From assembly GCF_003989745.1 (NCBI RefSeq), contig NZ_RZGS01000004.1:39972-103971 (forward strand): a stretch of DNA of 64,000 nt, in the 5' to 3' direction. Numbering within the stretch: the first letter of the stretch is position 1; each line of letters starts with the position of its first letter. The notes under the pieces were generated by a model. The model was not told the DNA's origin. It did not search any database and saw nothing but the letters and a program-made list of their open reading frames with translations. Positions 36,106-44,204 of this stretch are shown here, one piece after another. Position numbers and translations under genes: made by a program. Source of the stretch: Legionella septentrionalis. GTDB taxonomy: Bacteria > Pseudomonadota > Gammaproteobacteria > Legionellales > Legionellaceae.

Positions 36106-38045
36106 ACGTTACACTCCTCATGAACAAAATTGTTATTGTAATTTAACATGGCGCGAAATGTTTGAGCTTGGTCATGAAACTGTTGCTGCCAAATCTCATA
36201 ACATAAAAATCCCCATATTTTTCGGCTAAATTTCCCAGTGCTACCGAAATTCTTTATGATTTTTTCATAATCAATAAAATTATTTTGCCGGGCTAACCCT
36301 GAATGCAAAATATCTTGTACATAATCCTTCAATTCGCCCTGCATCCATTCGCTCAGAGGTACAGGAAAGCCCATCTTATCTTTGCGGTTGCTGATTTTCG
36401 CAGGCAAAATATGGGAAAAAGTTTGCTTCAGCAAATGCTTCATACGACCATCAGCAAACTTTATATTGGCAGGGATGGTGGCCATAAACTCAATTAAAGG
36501 AGTATAGAGAAACGGTACTCTGGCTTCTAAACCATGCGCCATGCTCACCCGGTCTTCCACATGCAGCAAACTCGGCAGCAAGCATTTAAAATCAAAATGG
36601 GTCATGCTGTCGAAATAAGATTCCGCTTTTTCAAACTTGGCTGCATTAAATACATCCAAAAACTGCTGATAAACGTGCTCACGCTCACCCGCTGTCAAGT
36701 GCACTTCACCATCCAAGTCAAGGCCGCGATCGACTAATGAAAAATAACGCTTCTCCAGCGGCTCAAACAAGCCATGGCTCCAAAACCGTTTTAATAATGG
36801 TTTATAAGCATTTAAAACTTCGAGGTTTGGAATAATGGATTCTGCCGTGACGACGAAGTTACCTTTTTTATAACTGCCTTCAATTGCGGCTTTCATGCAT
36901 TGTTCGAAATAAGCCATTACATAGCGCGCATAACCACCAAATATTTCATCCCCGCCCTGGCCACCAAGCACTACTTTGACGTGTTTTGCAGCCAGCTCAG
37001 AAACCATATATTGCGGGAATACTCCGGGACCTGCCACCGGAAAATCCATATGATAAATAATCTTGCTAAAATGCGCTGCGAATTCTTGTGCAGTGATATC
37101 GCGCACATGCAAAGAAGTGCCACATTGTTGGGCAGCATGTTGTGCATACTCGCTTTCATCATAGGCTTTATCTTCCAGAAAACGGCCGTGAAAAAATGGC
37201 AATGCTTGATTTTTCTCATGAGTTGCCAAAATACCTATGAGGCTTGAATCCACTCCCCCGCTGACGTAAGCACCGATATTGACGTCGGCACGCAAGTGCA
37301 GTCGAATGGATTCATTAAGAATTTCTTCCAAACGATTCGCAAAATAACGCGCTGTGTGGTCGTAATCGATGTGATAATGAACATCCCAATACCGCCAGAT
37401 TTTTTCACCATTTGCAGTAATCAACATGGCATGCGCCGGCTCCAATTGGAAGACGTCATGAAACAAGGTTTGCTTACCCATTGGGTATTGAAATGTGATG
37501 TATTCGGCAAATGCCTGACGTTCTGTTTTTATTGAGCCTAAGAAAGGCAGTAAGGCTTTACTCTCCGAGGCAAAAACAAACGAGTCATCCTGTTTTGTAT
37601 AATAAAAAGGCTTGATGCCGAATTGATCGCGGGCACAGAATAACTGTTCACCATCCCAGATTGCGAAAGCAAACATGCCCCTGAAATGCTGGACGCAATC
37701 AACGCCGTAAACCTTGTATGCCGCCAGAATGACTTCTGTATCTGAGTTAGACGTAAATGTCCAATGGGCTGATAAGGCTTGCCTGAGTTCAACGTGATTG
37801 TAAATTTCCCCGTTATAAACAATGACATCGCCAGTAGGGGCAATCATCGGTTGGTGTGCATGCTGAGATAAATCAATGATGCTAAGACGGCGGTGGGCTA
37901 ATCCTATCGAGTTTTCTTTATTTGTCCATATTCCCTGGTCATCTGGACCACGGTGTGCGATGAGTTTATTCATCACTGCAAGTTTATGTTTTAAATTTTC
38001 AATTTTTATTTTTTTTGTGTTTAAGATACCTGCTATCCCACACAT
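36102..38045 (-). CDS. asnB: AsnB-type glutamine-dependent amidotransferase (copy 2)
   Basis: Second AsnB homologue in the glycan locus (647 aa). It opens with MCGIAGIL (Cys2 nucleophile), has YNGEIYNHVELR and TSNSDTEVILAAY, the synthetase SGGVDSSLIGIL, GGQGGDEIFGGYARYV and GLEARVPFLYTPL. It shares family architecture with copy 1, but the two differ widely, so they are not a recent duplication. Likely role: amidation of a sugar carboxylate (uronamide) or a different acceptor. ATG 38045 has AAAGGA at the right distance. Distinguishing sugar from aspartate as substrate requires biochemical data; context favours sugars. Confidence 0.87.
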   Translation of the reverse strand: MCGIAGILNTKKIKIENLKHKLAVMNKLIAHRGPDDQGIWTNKENSIGLAHRRLSIIDLSQHAHQPMIAPTGDVIVYNGEIYNHVELRQALSAHWTFTSNSDTEVILAAYKVYGVDCVQHFRGMFAFAIWDGEQLFCARDQFGIKPFYYTKQDDSFVFASESKALLPFLGSIKTERQAFAEYITFQYPMGKQTLFHDVFQLEPAHAMLITANGEKIWRYWDVHYHIDYDHTARYFANRLEEILNESIRLHLRADVNIGAYVSGGVDSSLIGILATHEKNQALPFFHGRFLEDKAYDESEYAQHAAQQCGTSLHVRDITAQEFAAHFSKIIYHMDFPVAGPGVFPQYMVSELAAKHVKVVLGGQGGDEIFGGYARYVMAYFEQCMKAAIEGSYKKGNFVVTAESIIPNLEVLNAYKPLLKRFWSHGLFEPLEKRYFSLVDRGLDLDGEVHLTAGEREHVYQQFLDVFNAAKFEKAESYFDSMTHFDFKCLLPSLLHVEDRVSMAHGLEARVPFLYTPLIEFMATIPANIKFADGRMKHLLKQTFSHILPAKISNRKDKMGFPVPLSEWMQGELKDYVQDILHSGLARQNNFIDYEKIIKNFGSTGKFSRKIWGFLCYEIWQQQFHDQAQTFRAMLNYNNNFVHEECNV

Positions 38046-38059
38046 ATAAAATCATTCCT

Positions 38060-38251
38060 TTAAATTTGTCTCATGTGCGCATGAAAACGGATGGTATAAG
38101 TTTGGGCGATACTATCAATCCTATATTCTTTAGTCAAATTTGAGCCATTAATTTGGCTAAAACGGAAGAGCGACTGCTCTTGGCATGTTAAGGCGCAAAT
38201 CAAGTCATGATCTTCTAAAGTTGGGAACAATACGGATTTTCCAGCCAACAC
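38060..38251 (-). pseudogene. Possible remnant of a group 1 glycosyltransferase C-terminus
   Basis: The open frame (63 codons) ends 14 bases before the asnB start. It reads GKSVLFPTLEDHDLICAL, then FSQINGSNLTKEYRIDSIAQTY. This has the order of the tail of GT4 enzymes: G-x-LFP-x-xD-x-L near the nucleotide site, then NGR-type and the terminal helix with EYSIDSIAEKY. The upstream part of the enzyme is missing and there is no clear ribosome site. The alternative is a coincidence in a spurious frame. It is listed because the match runs the whole length. Confidence 0.35.
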
Positions 38252-38326
38252 ATTTTAAAAAAGGATATCGCAAAAACCTGTCATTTAGCGATATACTGAT
38301 TGAATGAGTAAAAACAGGAAAACTGC

Positions 38327-39145
38327 ATGACCTTAAAGGCCATGTATGACAATATTGCCGGCCATTACGCTATAGCCAATCGATTTGGTTCCATAACTAA
38401 ATCTCACCAATGCGCCATTGCCCAGATAAAACATGCTCACCTGGGAGATAAATCATACCTTAAAGTATTGGATTTGGGAGTAGGGAATGGGGCATTTCTG
38501 AAACAACTCGCTGCAGTCATGCCGCATGCCGAGTTTACGGGTATTGATGTTTCCTCGGAAATGTTAAAACGTGCGCAGCAAACCCTGGATTTGGTGACCA
38601 TCGAAGGCAGTGCTACGGAAGCAAGTCACTTCTTGCCTCATCACAGTCAAGATGTGGTCCTGGCGCATTTTGTCAATGCTTATATCCCTATCAAAACTTT
38701 ATTTAATCAAGCTCGGCTTTTAACGCGTGCTAACGGTCATTTTTCTTTAATTACAACGACTTATGATTCTTTCCCACTTGCCCAGCAACAATTGGCCAAT
38801 TTCATTTCCAATGGCTCTATTCTAAGCCGGATCGTTGGCCATTATTATAAAGCAATTGTGAAAAATACTACCGTAGCAGCAGGCGAAGAAGAATTACTAC
38901 AAGCATTCGTTGATCATGAATTTCAAGTAGTTGAACATCAGCGCCTTTATATTCCAATCGTTTTAAATAATATTGACGAATTGGCTTTATTTGGCATTGA
39001 GGGCACGTGGTTTCTAAACAGTTTGACTATTCGTATGCTGCCACGCAATTTTTTATTGCAGCGTTTAAAGCGTTTATTCAGCAAGATTTTTACATTTCCT
39101 TATCAAGACACGCATGTAATAGATGTGATTCTGGCTAAAAAATAA
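38327..39145 (+). CDS. SAM-dependent methyltransferase
   Basis: This is the only plus-strand gene directly upstream of the glycan locus. Motif I is VLDLGVGNGAFLKQLAAV near residues 47-64, then FTGIDVSSEMLKRAQQ, VLAHFVNAYIP and a hydrophobic, basic C-terminus RNFLLQRLKRLF. The protein is 272 aa. The MYDNIAGHYA start recalls the ubiquinone/menaquinone (UbiE-like) methyltransferase group, but other class I methyltransferases share it. Substrate unknown. It is divergent from asnB copy 2 with a 280-base gap, in which only the remnant at 38060 can be seen. Confidence 0.72.
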   Translation: MTLKAMYDNIAGHYAIANRFGSITKSHQCAIAQIKHAHLGDKSYLKVLDLGVGNGAFLKQLAAVMPHAEFTGIDVSSEMLKRAQQTLDLVTIEGSATEASHFLPHHSQDVVLAHFVNAYIPIKTLFNQARLLTRANGHFSLITTTYDSFPLAQQQLANFISNGSILSRIVGHYYKAIVKNTTVAAGEEELLQAFVDHEFQVVEHQRLYIPIVLNNIDELALFGIEGTWFLNSLTIRMLPRNFLLQRLKRLFSKIFTFPYQDTHVIDVILAKK

Positions 39146-39181
39146 GCTATCTAACCAAAATAATTACATAAGAATTTCAAT

Positions 39182-39667
39182 TCATAAATTGCTTTTCTTG
39201 GAATTAAACATCTGCATGCTTAGGTTTGCGCAAGCATTTGGTTCTTCTTTGGCAGTGAGCAGACGAGGATCATAGCGGGAAAATTTTGCGCTGCGAGGGC
39301 GATGGACGGCTATTTGAAATTCCTTTTCAAACTCGAGGAATTCCTTTGCAGTAAAAAGCTCGGAAAGCGGTTTAACGGGAATTTTATCTTCTGCATAGAA
39401 TAATACTTTTTTTTCTATTTTTTCCAATTTATCCAAGTACTGTAAATTATTAAGGGAAAAATCATGCCGCAATTCGGCGTGACATTGCGTCGTTTCTTCC
39501 AACAATTGCTGCAATTTATCTTCTACCCGAAGAAGGGGAATGGATGAAGGTTCGGCTATTGTGCTTAGTTTTTTCTTAGACAATCCAATTTCATTGAGCT
39601 GATTCTCGGGAATTTCTGCAGAAGCTTTCCAAAAAACCGATTTTAATAAAGCCAATAAATTCAGCAT
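39182..39667 (-). CDS. Hypothetical protein, 161 aa, mostly charged and helical
   Basis: I do not recognise this protein. It has a short hydrophobic start (LNLLALLKSVFW), then heptad-like helical segments KLQQLLEETTQCHAEL and NLQYLDKLEKIEKK, and ends with RSAKFSRYDPRLL and lysine-serine residues. It could be a cytoplasmic scaffold or an effector-like protein; no domain signature is present. It is convergent with the methyltransferase and separated from lipA by 158 bases. Start at 39667 is the only ATG early in the frame. Confidence 0.55.
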   Translation of the reverse strand: MLNLLALLKSVFWKASAEIPENQLNEIGLSKKKLSTIAEPSSIPLLRVEDKLQQLLEETTQCHAELRHDFSLNNLQYLDKLEKIEKKVLFYAEDKIPVKPLSELFTAKEFLEFEKEFQIAVHRPRSAKFSRYDPRLLTAKEEPNACANLSMQMFNSKKSNL

Positions 39668-39737
39668 CGTGTGGCCCTTTGCAAGTGATCAGCAAATAAT
39701 GCAATTCTTTTAATAACCATGCGGCTTTAAATGAAAC

Positions 39738-39758
39738 TGCTATCTAATTAAGATAGCA
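39738..39758. terminator. Perfect 8-base hairpin downstream of lipA
   Basis: TGCTATCT and AGATAGCA pair around AATTA, about 70 bases after the lipA stop on the minus strand, upstream of the hypothetical gene. On the minus strand a short T-rich stretch (GTTTCATTT) follows. It may terminate the lipA transcript. Confidence 0.4.
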
Positions 39759-39825
39759 CATGTTAACGCGTACTGATTGCATTATGCGGTATTCGGGGCC
39801 TTCCTGATGGGTTGCTCAAAAGCCG

Positions 39826-40809
39826 TTACAAACCTAAATTATCGCGTTTGAAGATGCGATCAGCCCGATAACTTGAGCGCACGAAAGGACCGGAGGCCAC
39901 TTCAAAAAAACCTTTTTGCAAACCTATTTCACGAAGTTTTGCGAATGTTTCAGGCGTTACATAGCGGGCAACAGCTAAATGATTGCGCGTCGGTTGCAAA
40001 TATTGGCCTAAGGTTAAAATATCGATGTGATGGGCGCGTAAATCATCCATGGTCTGCATTATTTCCTCATCGGTTTCCCCTAAACCAAGCATCAAACTTG
40101 TCTTGGTTAACACATCAGGGCGATACTGTTTGGCGAAAGCCAACACCTGGATGGTTTGCCAATAACCCGCACGATTATCTCTTACCGGATGAGTAAGGCG
40201 TTCTACTGTTTCCACGTTTTGTGCAAACACATCAACTCCGCTGTCTAACAATACAGCCACATCTTGTTGCTTACCTTGGAAGTCCGGAGTCAATGCTTCT
40301 ATTTTGGTTTTAGGGCAACGGAGCTTGATGGCACGAATGGCAGCTGCATAATGACTGGCACCGCCGTCTGGCAAATCGTCGCGATTTACCGACGTCAATA
40401 CCACATAATCCAAATTCATCAACTCGACTGTTCTGGCTGTATTTTCTGGTTCTTGCGCATCCAGCCATCCATGCGGGTTACCTGTATCAACGGAGCAGAA
40501 ACGGCATGCTCTTGTGCATACGTCTCCCATCAACATGATGGTTGCTGTGCCATGTGACCAGCATTCGGCTATATTCGGACATTTGGCTTCTTCGCAGACC
40601 GTAGCCAACCGATGTTCTCTAACTTGCTCTTTAACCTGCGTATAAGCCGGGGTTATCTGATTTACGATACGTAACCAGCTTGGTTTGGGCAAACGTTCCT
40701 GGGCCAGGCTTCCTGTTTTCACACCATCCTTAATTGCAGTGAAGCCTTGTTTAGTCGTATATTTCTGCCCACTTTCAACAACAACCGGAATATCCGTTAA
40801 TTTACCCAT
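39826..40809 (-). CDS. lipA: Lipoyl synthase
   Basis: LipA is a radical-SAM enzyme that inserts two sulfurs into octanoyl chains on lipoyl domains. The auxiliary cluster [12 protein letters not shown] (residues about 71-82) and the radical-SAM motif CTRACRFC (about 98-105) are both intact, and the C-terminal RSSYRAD contains the serine that binds the auxiliary cluster. 327 aa is usual. ATG 40809 has AGGTG 5 bases upstream; a GTG two codons earlier sits too close to any ribosome site. lipB is not adjacent. The gene stands alone on the minus strand. Confidence 0.95.
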   Translation of the reverse strand: MGKLTDIPVVVESGQKYTTKQGFTAIKDGVKTGSLAQERLPKPSWLRIVNQITPAYTQVKEQVREHRLATVCEEAKCPNIAECWSHGTATIMLMGDVCTRACRFCSVDTGNPHGWLDAQEPENTARTVELMNLDYVVLTSVNRDDLPDGGASHYAAAIRAIKLRCPKTKIEALTPDFQGKQQDVAVLLDSGVDVFAQNVETVERLTHPVRDNRAGYWQTIQVLAFAKQYRPDVLTKTSLMLGLGETDEEIMQTMDDLRAHHIDILTLGQYLQPTRNHLAVARYVTPETFAKLREIGLQKGFFEVASGPFVRSSYRADRIFKRDNLGL

Positions 40810-40907
40810 AATCACACCTACCTGCCGTAATGAAGTGATGATCCCAAATCAAGAGGCCCAGATCAAGCTCTTGGCCCACCACTCTTGTCTATCATGCAAC
40901 AAAAACA

Positions 40908-41177
40908 TCATGTTTGCTGCTTTATACATTCCAGCAAGGCCGCAGCATGAGAACCATCGCATAAAGGCGGTTCCTGGGTTTGCTTGCAGCCGCAAAAAAA
41001 GACAGTTTCTGTAACAATTGCATGGTATATTACCTGCTGCTGTTTACATTCTTCGCGATCATAATCGCATAATGGCTGCGTTTCGCTTTTCCCGCATCCG
41101 CACCAAGCATAAATTTTTCCCTGTTCTACCTCATAAGCTATCGGTAGAAATTTTTTATACATTTCCTTGTCTGTCAT
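40908..41177 (-). CDS. CDGSH iron-sulfur domain protein with one degenerate site
   Basis: CDGSH proteins bind a 2Fe-2S cluster with three cysteines and one histidine. The C-terminal site CGCKQTQEPPLCDGSH is canonical. The first site CGCGKSETQPLCDYDR has the three cysteines, but the histidine position is arginine. The protein (about 89 aa) is like the two-site bacterial members. ATG 41177 (MTDKEMYKK) has GGGA 5 bases upstream and overlaps the upstream stop by 23 bases; ATG 41162 has its ribosome site jammed against it. It is probably cotranscribed with the thioredoxin/CcdA fusion, which suggests a redox theme. Confidence 0.82.
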   Translation of the reverse strand: MTDKEMYKKFLPIAYEVEQGKIYAWCGCGKSETQPLCDYDREECKQQQVIYHAIVTETVFFCGCKQTQEPPLCDGSHAAALLECIKQQT

Positions 41178-42354
41178 GTTTTCCCACGTATAAACGGCCA
41201 AAAAGAAAAGCTGCAATGATCACACCCACAGAAAGTGTAAAACTGGCGAGCAACTTAGGATAAATGATTAAAATCGCACCTATGGTTGCCAATATAAAAC
41301 AGGCGGAAATTTGCAATATTTTTTCGTAGCGGGTGAAGCGACGATAGCGACCCAGTAATAAATAAAATAATAGAAAAACAAGCAATGGCAATGTGTAAAT
41401 AATTTGATAAAGTACGTGATAGGCAAAAAATTTTGCAGGTGTCAGCACTTGTTTTGCTAACCATTGTTCAAAAATCAAGGCGATATTCAATGCACAGGTT
41501 TGTTGGAAAACTTGTACGGATAAAGCAGTCAAAATCACTAATCCATAAATGCCGACATTGGGTTTTACTTCCTTTAACTTATGTCGCCACCAGTAACGCA
41601 GGATAAAGATCCACAGCAAAATTCCTGCCAAGAATACTGGCAATCTCAACCAAGATAAAAACGGGTAAAAATAAGCAAAATGAGCTTGGGAGAAATAATG
41701 GATACTGCCTAGCGATAAGATAAAAACAAGCCCAATGCCCAAGCGCCTGATGCTTGATTTTGGGCATAGCCAGAGAAAAGCCCAAAAAGCAGCAAAGCTG
41801 AATAGGGAACAGGGACTAAACGCGTCCATTAATGCCGAAGTGATAATAAATTGAATGGGAGTTTTGCTTACATTCACATCAATTTCAAACTGGTTAGCCG
41901 CCCCCCATTGCCTTAAGAGATTGATGGTTCCCTGGCTTAGCTCGCCTCTTTGACTAATTTGCTGGCGGCAATAATTTAACGCACGCAGTAAAACCTGGCC
42001 CGTACTCTTCATGTCTGCAAATCCGGCCCAGCGCGAGTCGCAAAAAAATACTGCCGGAACTGAAAAATTGGTTGAATTTTGTTGTTGCAAGTGTTTGTAG
42101 AAGTTTTGTAATGCAGATTTATCTTGATTAATGAAATAGCGGTTCACTACTATCCATGGCCGCTCTTTTTCCAATTTCTTAAAAAATTCGTCTGCCTTAT
42201 GGCAATGGGGGCAGGTGGAAGAAAGAAAGACGTCTACATGGATTTTGACTTGTTTGGGCGCGTTACTGTACCAGACAAATTGCGGGGCGGCATGAGGCAG
42301 GGAAGCAGAAATAAAAAGGAAGCAAAACAAAATAATTTTGTTTAAAACACGCAT
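41155..42354 (-). CDS. Secreted thioredoxin-like domain fused to a CcdA/DsbD-like membrane domain
   Basis: The product is 399 aa. Residues 1-23 are a signal peptide (VLNKIILFCFLFISAS, then PHAA). Residues 35-140 form a thioredoxin-like domain with C48-P-H-C51 (STCPHCHKADEFF). From about residue 165 the rest is membrane-spanning, with about six helices, including TSALMDAFSPCSLFSFAAF and QQTCALN, two cysteines in positions that could take electrons across the membrane, as in CcdA/DsbD. The thioredoxin domain would lie in the periplasm. A plausible role is delivering reductant to periplasmic thiols. It lies upstream of the CDGSH gene. Confidence 0.72.
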   Translation of the reverse strand: MRVLNKIILFCFLFISASLPHAAPQFVWYSNAPKQVKIHVDVFLSSTCPHCHKADEFFKKLEKERPWIVVNRYFINQDKSALQNFYKHLQQQNSTNFSVPAVFFCDSRWAGFADMKSTGQVLLRALNYCRQQISQRGELSQGTINLLRQWGAANQFEIDVNVSKTPIQFIITSALMDAFSPCSLFSFAAFWAFLWLCPKSSIRRLGIGLVFILSLGSIHYFSQAHFAYFYPFLSWLRLPVFLAGILLWIFILRYWWRHKLKEVKPNVGIYGLVILTALSVQVFQQTCALNIALIFEQWLAKQVLTPAKFFAYHVLYQIIYTLPLLVFLLFYLLLGRYRRFTRYEKILQISACFILATIGAILIIYPKLLASFTLSVGVIIAAFLFGRLYVGKHDRQGNV

Positions 42355-42409
42355 CCGTGTTTCCAGAAAAAATTAAAGTAAAAAATATAGCATGATTTGC
42401 ATGATAATA

Positions 42410-42440
42410 CACACCTTGCAGGATGATTCTGCAAGGTGTG
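42410..42440 (-). terminator. Perfect 12-base hairpin after the LAB_N gene
   Basis: CACACCTTGCAG and CTGCAAGGTGTG pair around GATGATT. The stem begins five bases after the LAB_N stop and ends 56 bases before the thioredoxin-fusion start at 42354. No T-run follows, so it may act as a weak terminator or an mRNA 3'-end protector. Confidence 0.6.
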
Positions 42441-42445
42441 GCGTA

Positions 42446-42736
42446 TTAAATCTGCCGCAGTTTTTCACTGCGCGCAACGCGCTCACGCTGGATCAGCAAT
42501 AAATTCCTAGTATAAATGAACACACCGGTGGACTGACCTAAAATGAACACAGGGTCGCGTTTGTAGATGGAATACAGCAACAAAGTGATCCCGCCCAACA
42601 AGCTTAAATACCAGAAAGCTACGGGGATAACGCTGCGTTTTTCTTTTTCACTTACCAGCCATTGTACGATGAAACGGGCTGAGAAAATAGCTTGCCCTAA
42701 TAAGCCTACAGCCAGCCAAATGTATTCAGCACTCAT
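42446..42736 (-). CDS. LAB_N domain membrane protein (lipid A biosynthesis N-terminal domain type)
   Basis: This 96-residue protein has three hydrophobic stretches and the signature of the LAB_N family (PF07578): IWLAVGLLGQAIFSARFIVQWL, then SVIPVAFWYLSLLGGITLLLYSIYKRDPVFILGQ and a final YTRNLLLI (family sequence quoted in parts). Members lie beside lipid A modification genes or as the N-terminal region of other enzymes. Its function alone is not established. It overlaps the GT2 start side by 11 bases and closes the four-gene cassette 45866-42446. Confidence 0.85.
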   Translation of the reverse strand: MSAEYIWLAVGLLGQAIFSARFIVQWLVSEKEKRSVIPVAFWYLSLLGGITLLLYSIYKRDPVFILGQSTGVFIYTRNLLLIQRERVARSEKLRQI

Positions 42737-43454
42737 TACTTACCTCCGGAGCACATGGGCGTTTGAGCAGCCAGCGCATACCTATCAAATCATGTATCCC
42801 GACAAATAAACGGTTCATAACCCCATATTTTGAAACTCCATGCCGGCGCGGCCGGTGATTGACTTGGATATTCACCAATCTAAATCCTGCACGCTTAAAC
42901 AAAGCCGGTAAAAACCGATGCATATGATTAAAGTGCGGTAAAGCCAAAAAAGCTTCGCGCGGAAACAATTTCAAACTGCAACCTGTATCCGGGCATTCAT
43001 CATTTAACAGCCACCGCCGAATGCCATTCCCTATCCGCGAGGAAAGCCTTCTCAAGCTATTATCATCTCTTTTTTTACGATTACCCAAGACAATGGTATG
43101 CGCATCAGTGAGTTTTGCGAGCATGTTTGGAATATCAGCAGGATCATTCTGGCCATCGCCATCCATGGTAATTAACCAGGCATTACGCGCAGCCTTCGCA
43201 CCTGTCAATAAGGCGGCACTTTGCCCATAATTTTTCTTATGGCATACCAAGCGCAAATGCTCATGCTGCCTGGCCAAAGTTTGCAATTTTTCTTGCGTAC
43301 CGTCAGTGCTTCCATCGTCTACAAAAATTACTTCAAAACCATGAGGCGTCTTTGCTAATACACTTGCAATTTCTTGATAAAGTTCAGCTACATTATCTAT
43401 TTCATTGTAAGTTGGAATGATTATTGACAGATCAAATTGATACGCGAAAGACAT
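42726..43454 (-). CDS. Polyprenol-phosphate glycosyltransferase (GT2, DPM1/ArnC-like)
   Basis: The GT2 signature is intact: IIPTYNEIDNVAELY, VDDGSTDGTQEKL (first DXD-like aspartates) and MDGDGQNDPADIP, with the acceptor side DTGCSLKLF and HRFLPALF. The enzyme would transfer a sugar from a nucleotide donor to undecaprenyl phosphate. 242 aa with no C-terminal membrane helices is the soluble DPM1-like form, attached at the membrane. In the cassette it would feed the ArnT-like transferase. Sugar unknown. It is the third gene of the unit and overlaps LAB_N. Confidence 0.85.
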   Translation of the reverse strand: MSFAYQFDLSIIIPTYNEIDNVAELYQEIASVLAKTPHGFEVIFVDDGSTDGTQEKLQTLARQHEHLRLVCHKKNYGQSAALLTGAKAARNAWLITMDGDGQNDPADIPNMLAKLTDAHTIVLGNRKKRDDNSLRRLSSRIGNGIRRWLLNDECPDTGCSLKLFPREAFLALPHFNHMHRFLPALFKRAGFRLVNIQVNHRPRRHGVSKYGVMNRLFVGIHDLIGMRWLLKRPCAPEVSNEC

Positions 43455-43535
43455 CCTTTAGATACCCAATCGTTAAAAAGTTAGCCATTATATAGCATAT
43501 GAGCACATGCGTTCCAGCTAATCCTGACCATATCA

Positions 43536-44195
43536 TTAATTTGCTGTATTGGCATTGTCTTGCAGTGATGCAGCCCAATTTTTCTGCCGTACCCAGCACC
43601 ATAACAATCCTACTTCCAAAAGCGCCAGGTAAGCCGCTATCAGTACATCGCTTAGATAATGATGCGTAAGCAAGATACGCGAAATGGCTACAAAAAGACC
43701 AGCCGCTATCCATGCATAACCGTAGCGTGGAAATAAAATGCTTAAACCAAAAACCAAACCCATAATCGTGGTGCTATGGCCTGAAGGAAATGACCAGAAA
43801 GTCGACTGCGTTTGCAGCCCGTAAAATCCATAAAGCTGCTCTTCAAATAATAACGATGGACGCGCCCGCCCTAAAGCAATTTTGAGGCCCAAGCAAATCA
43901 AGCTTGGGAATGCCACACACAACCATAAAAACCAGACGCGCACTTCCCATTTGTAATTCCGTGCCACAAACCTAAAATATAAAGCCAGTAAAACCAAAGA
44001 AACGAGGTAAAAACCTCCTAAACCCACTTTGGTGATCCAGTTCAAAATCGCTAAATTGGACCTGAGATCAACTTCATGGAAGTATAATGCAATAGGCTTA
44101 TCCAAATATAAAAATGCCAGCGACACAAATCCTAAATAAAAAACGGCCATCCATGGTTTCATCATAATCATTAATAAACGGTTAAACGGTGCCAT
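43536..44195 (-). CDS. PAP2-family lipid phosphatase
   Basis: The PAP2 active-site triad pattern is complete: KIALGRARP (K-x6-RP) near residue 105, SFPSGHSTTIMG near 137, and SRILLTHHYLSD near 175 (SR-x5-H-x3-D). The protein (219 aa) has five to six transmembrane helices and is in the inner membrane with the active site facing the periplasm. Members dephosphorylate undecaprenyl pyrophosphate or lipid A phosphates (LpxE-like). The neighbouring lipid-sugar genes suggest lipid A or carrier-lipid remodelling. It lies 9 bases after the ArnT-like stop. Confidence 0.87.
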   Translation of the reverse strand: MAPFNRLLMIMMKPWMAVFYLGFVSLAFLYLDKPIALYFHEVDLRSNLAILNWITKVGLGGFYLVSLVLLALYFRFVARNYKWEVRVWFLWLCVAFPSLICLGLKIALGRARPSLLFEEQLYGFYGLQTQSTFWSFPSGHSTTIMGLVFGLSILFPRYGYAWIAAGLFVAISRILLTHHYLSDVLIAAYLALLEVGLLWCWVRQKNWAASLQDNANTAN

Positions 44196-44204
44196 ACTAA
44201 CCTC

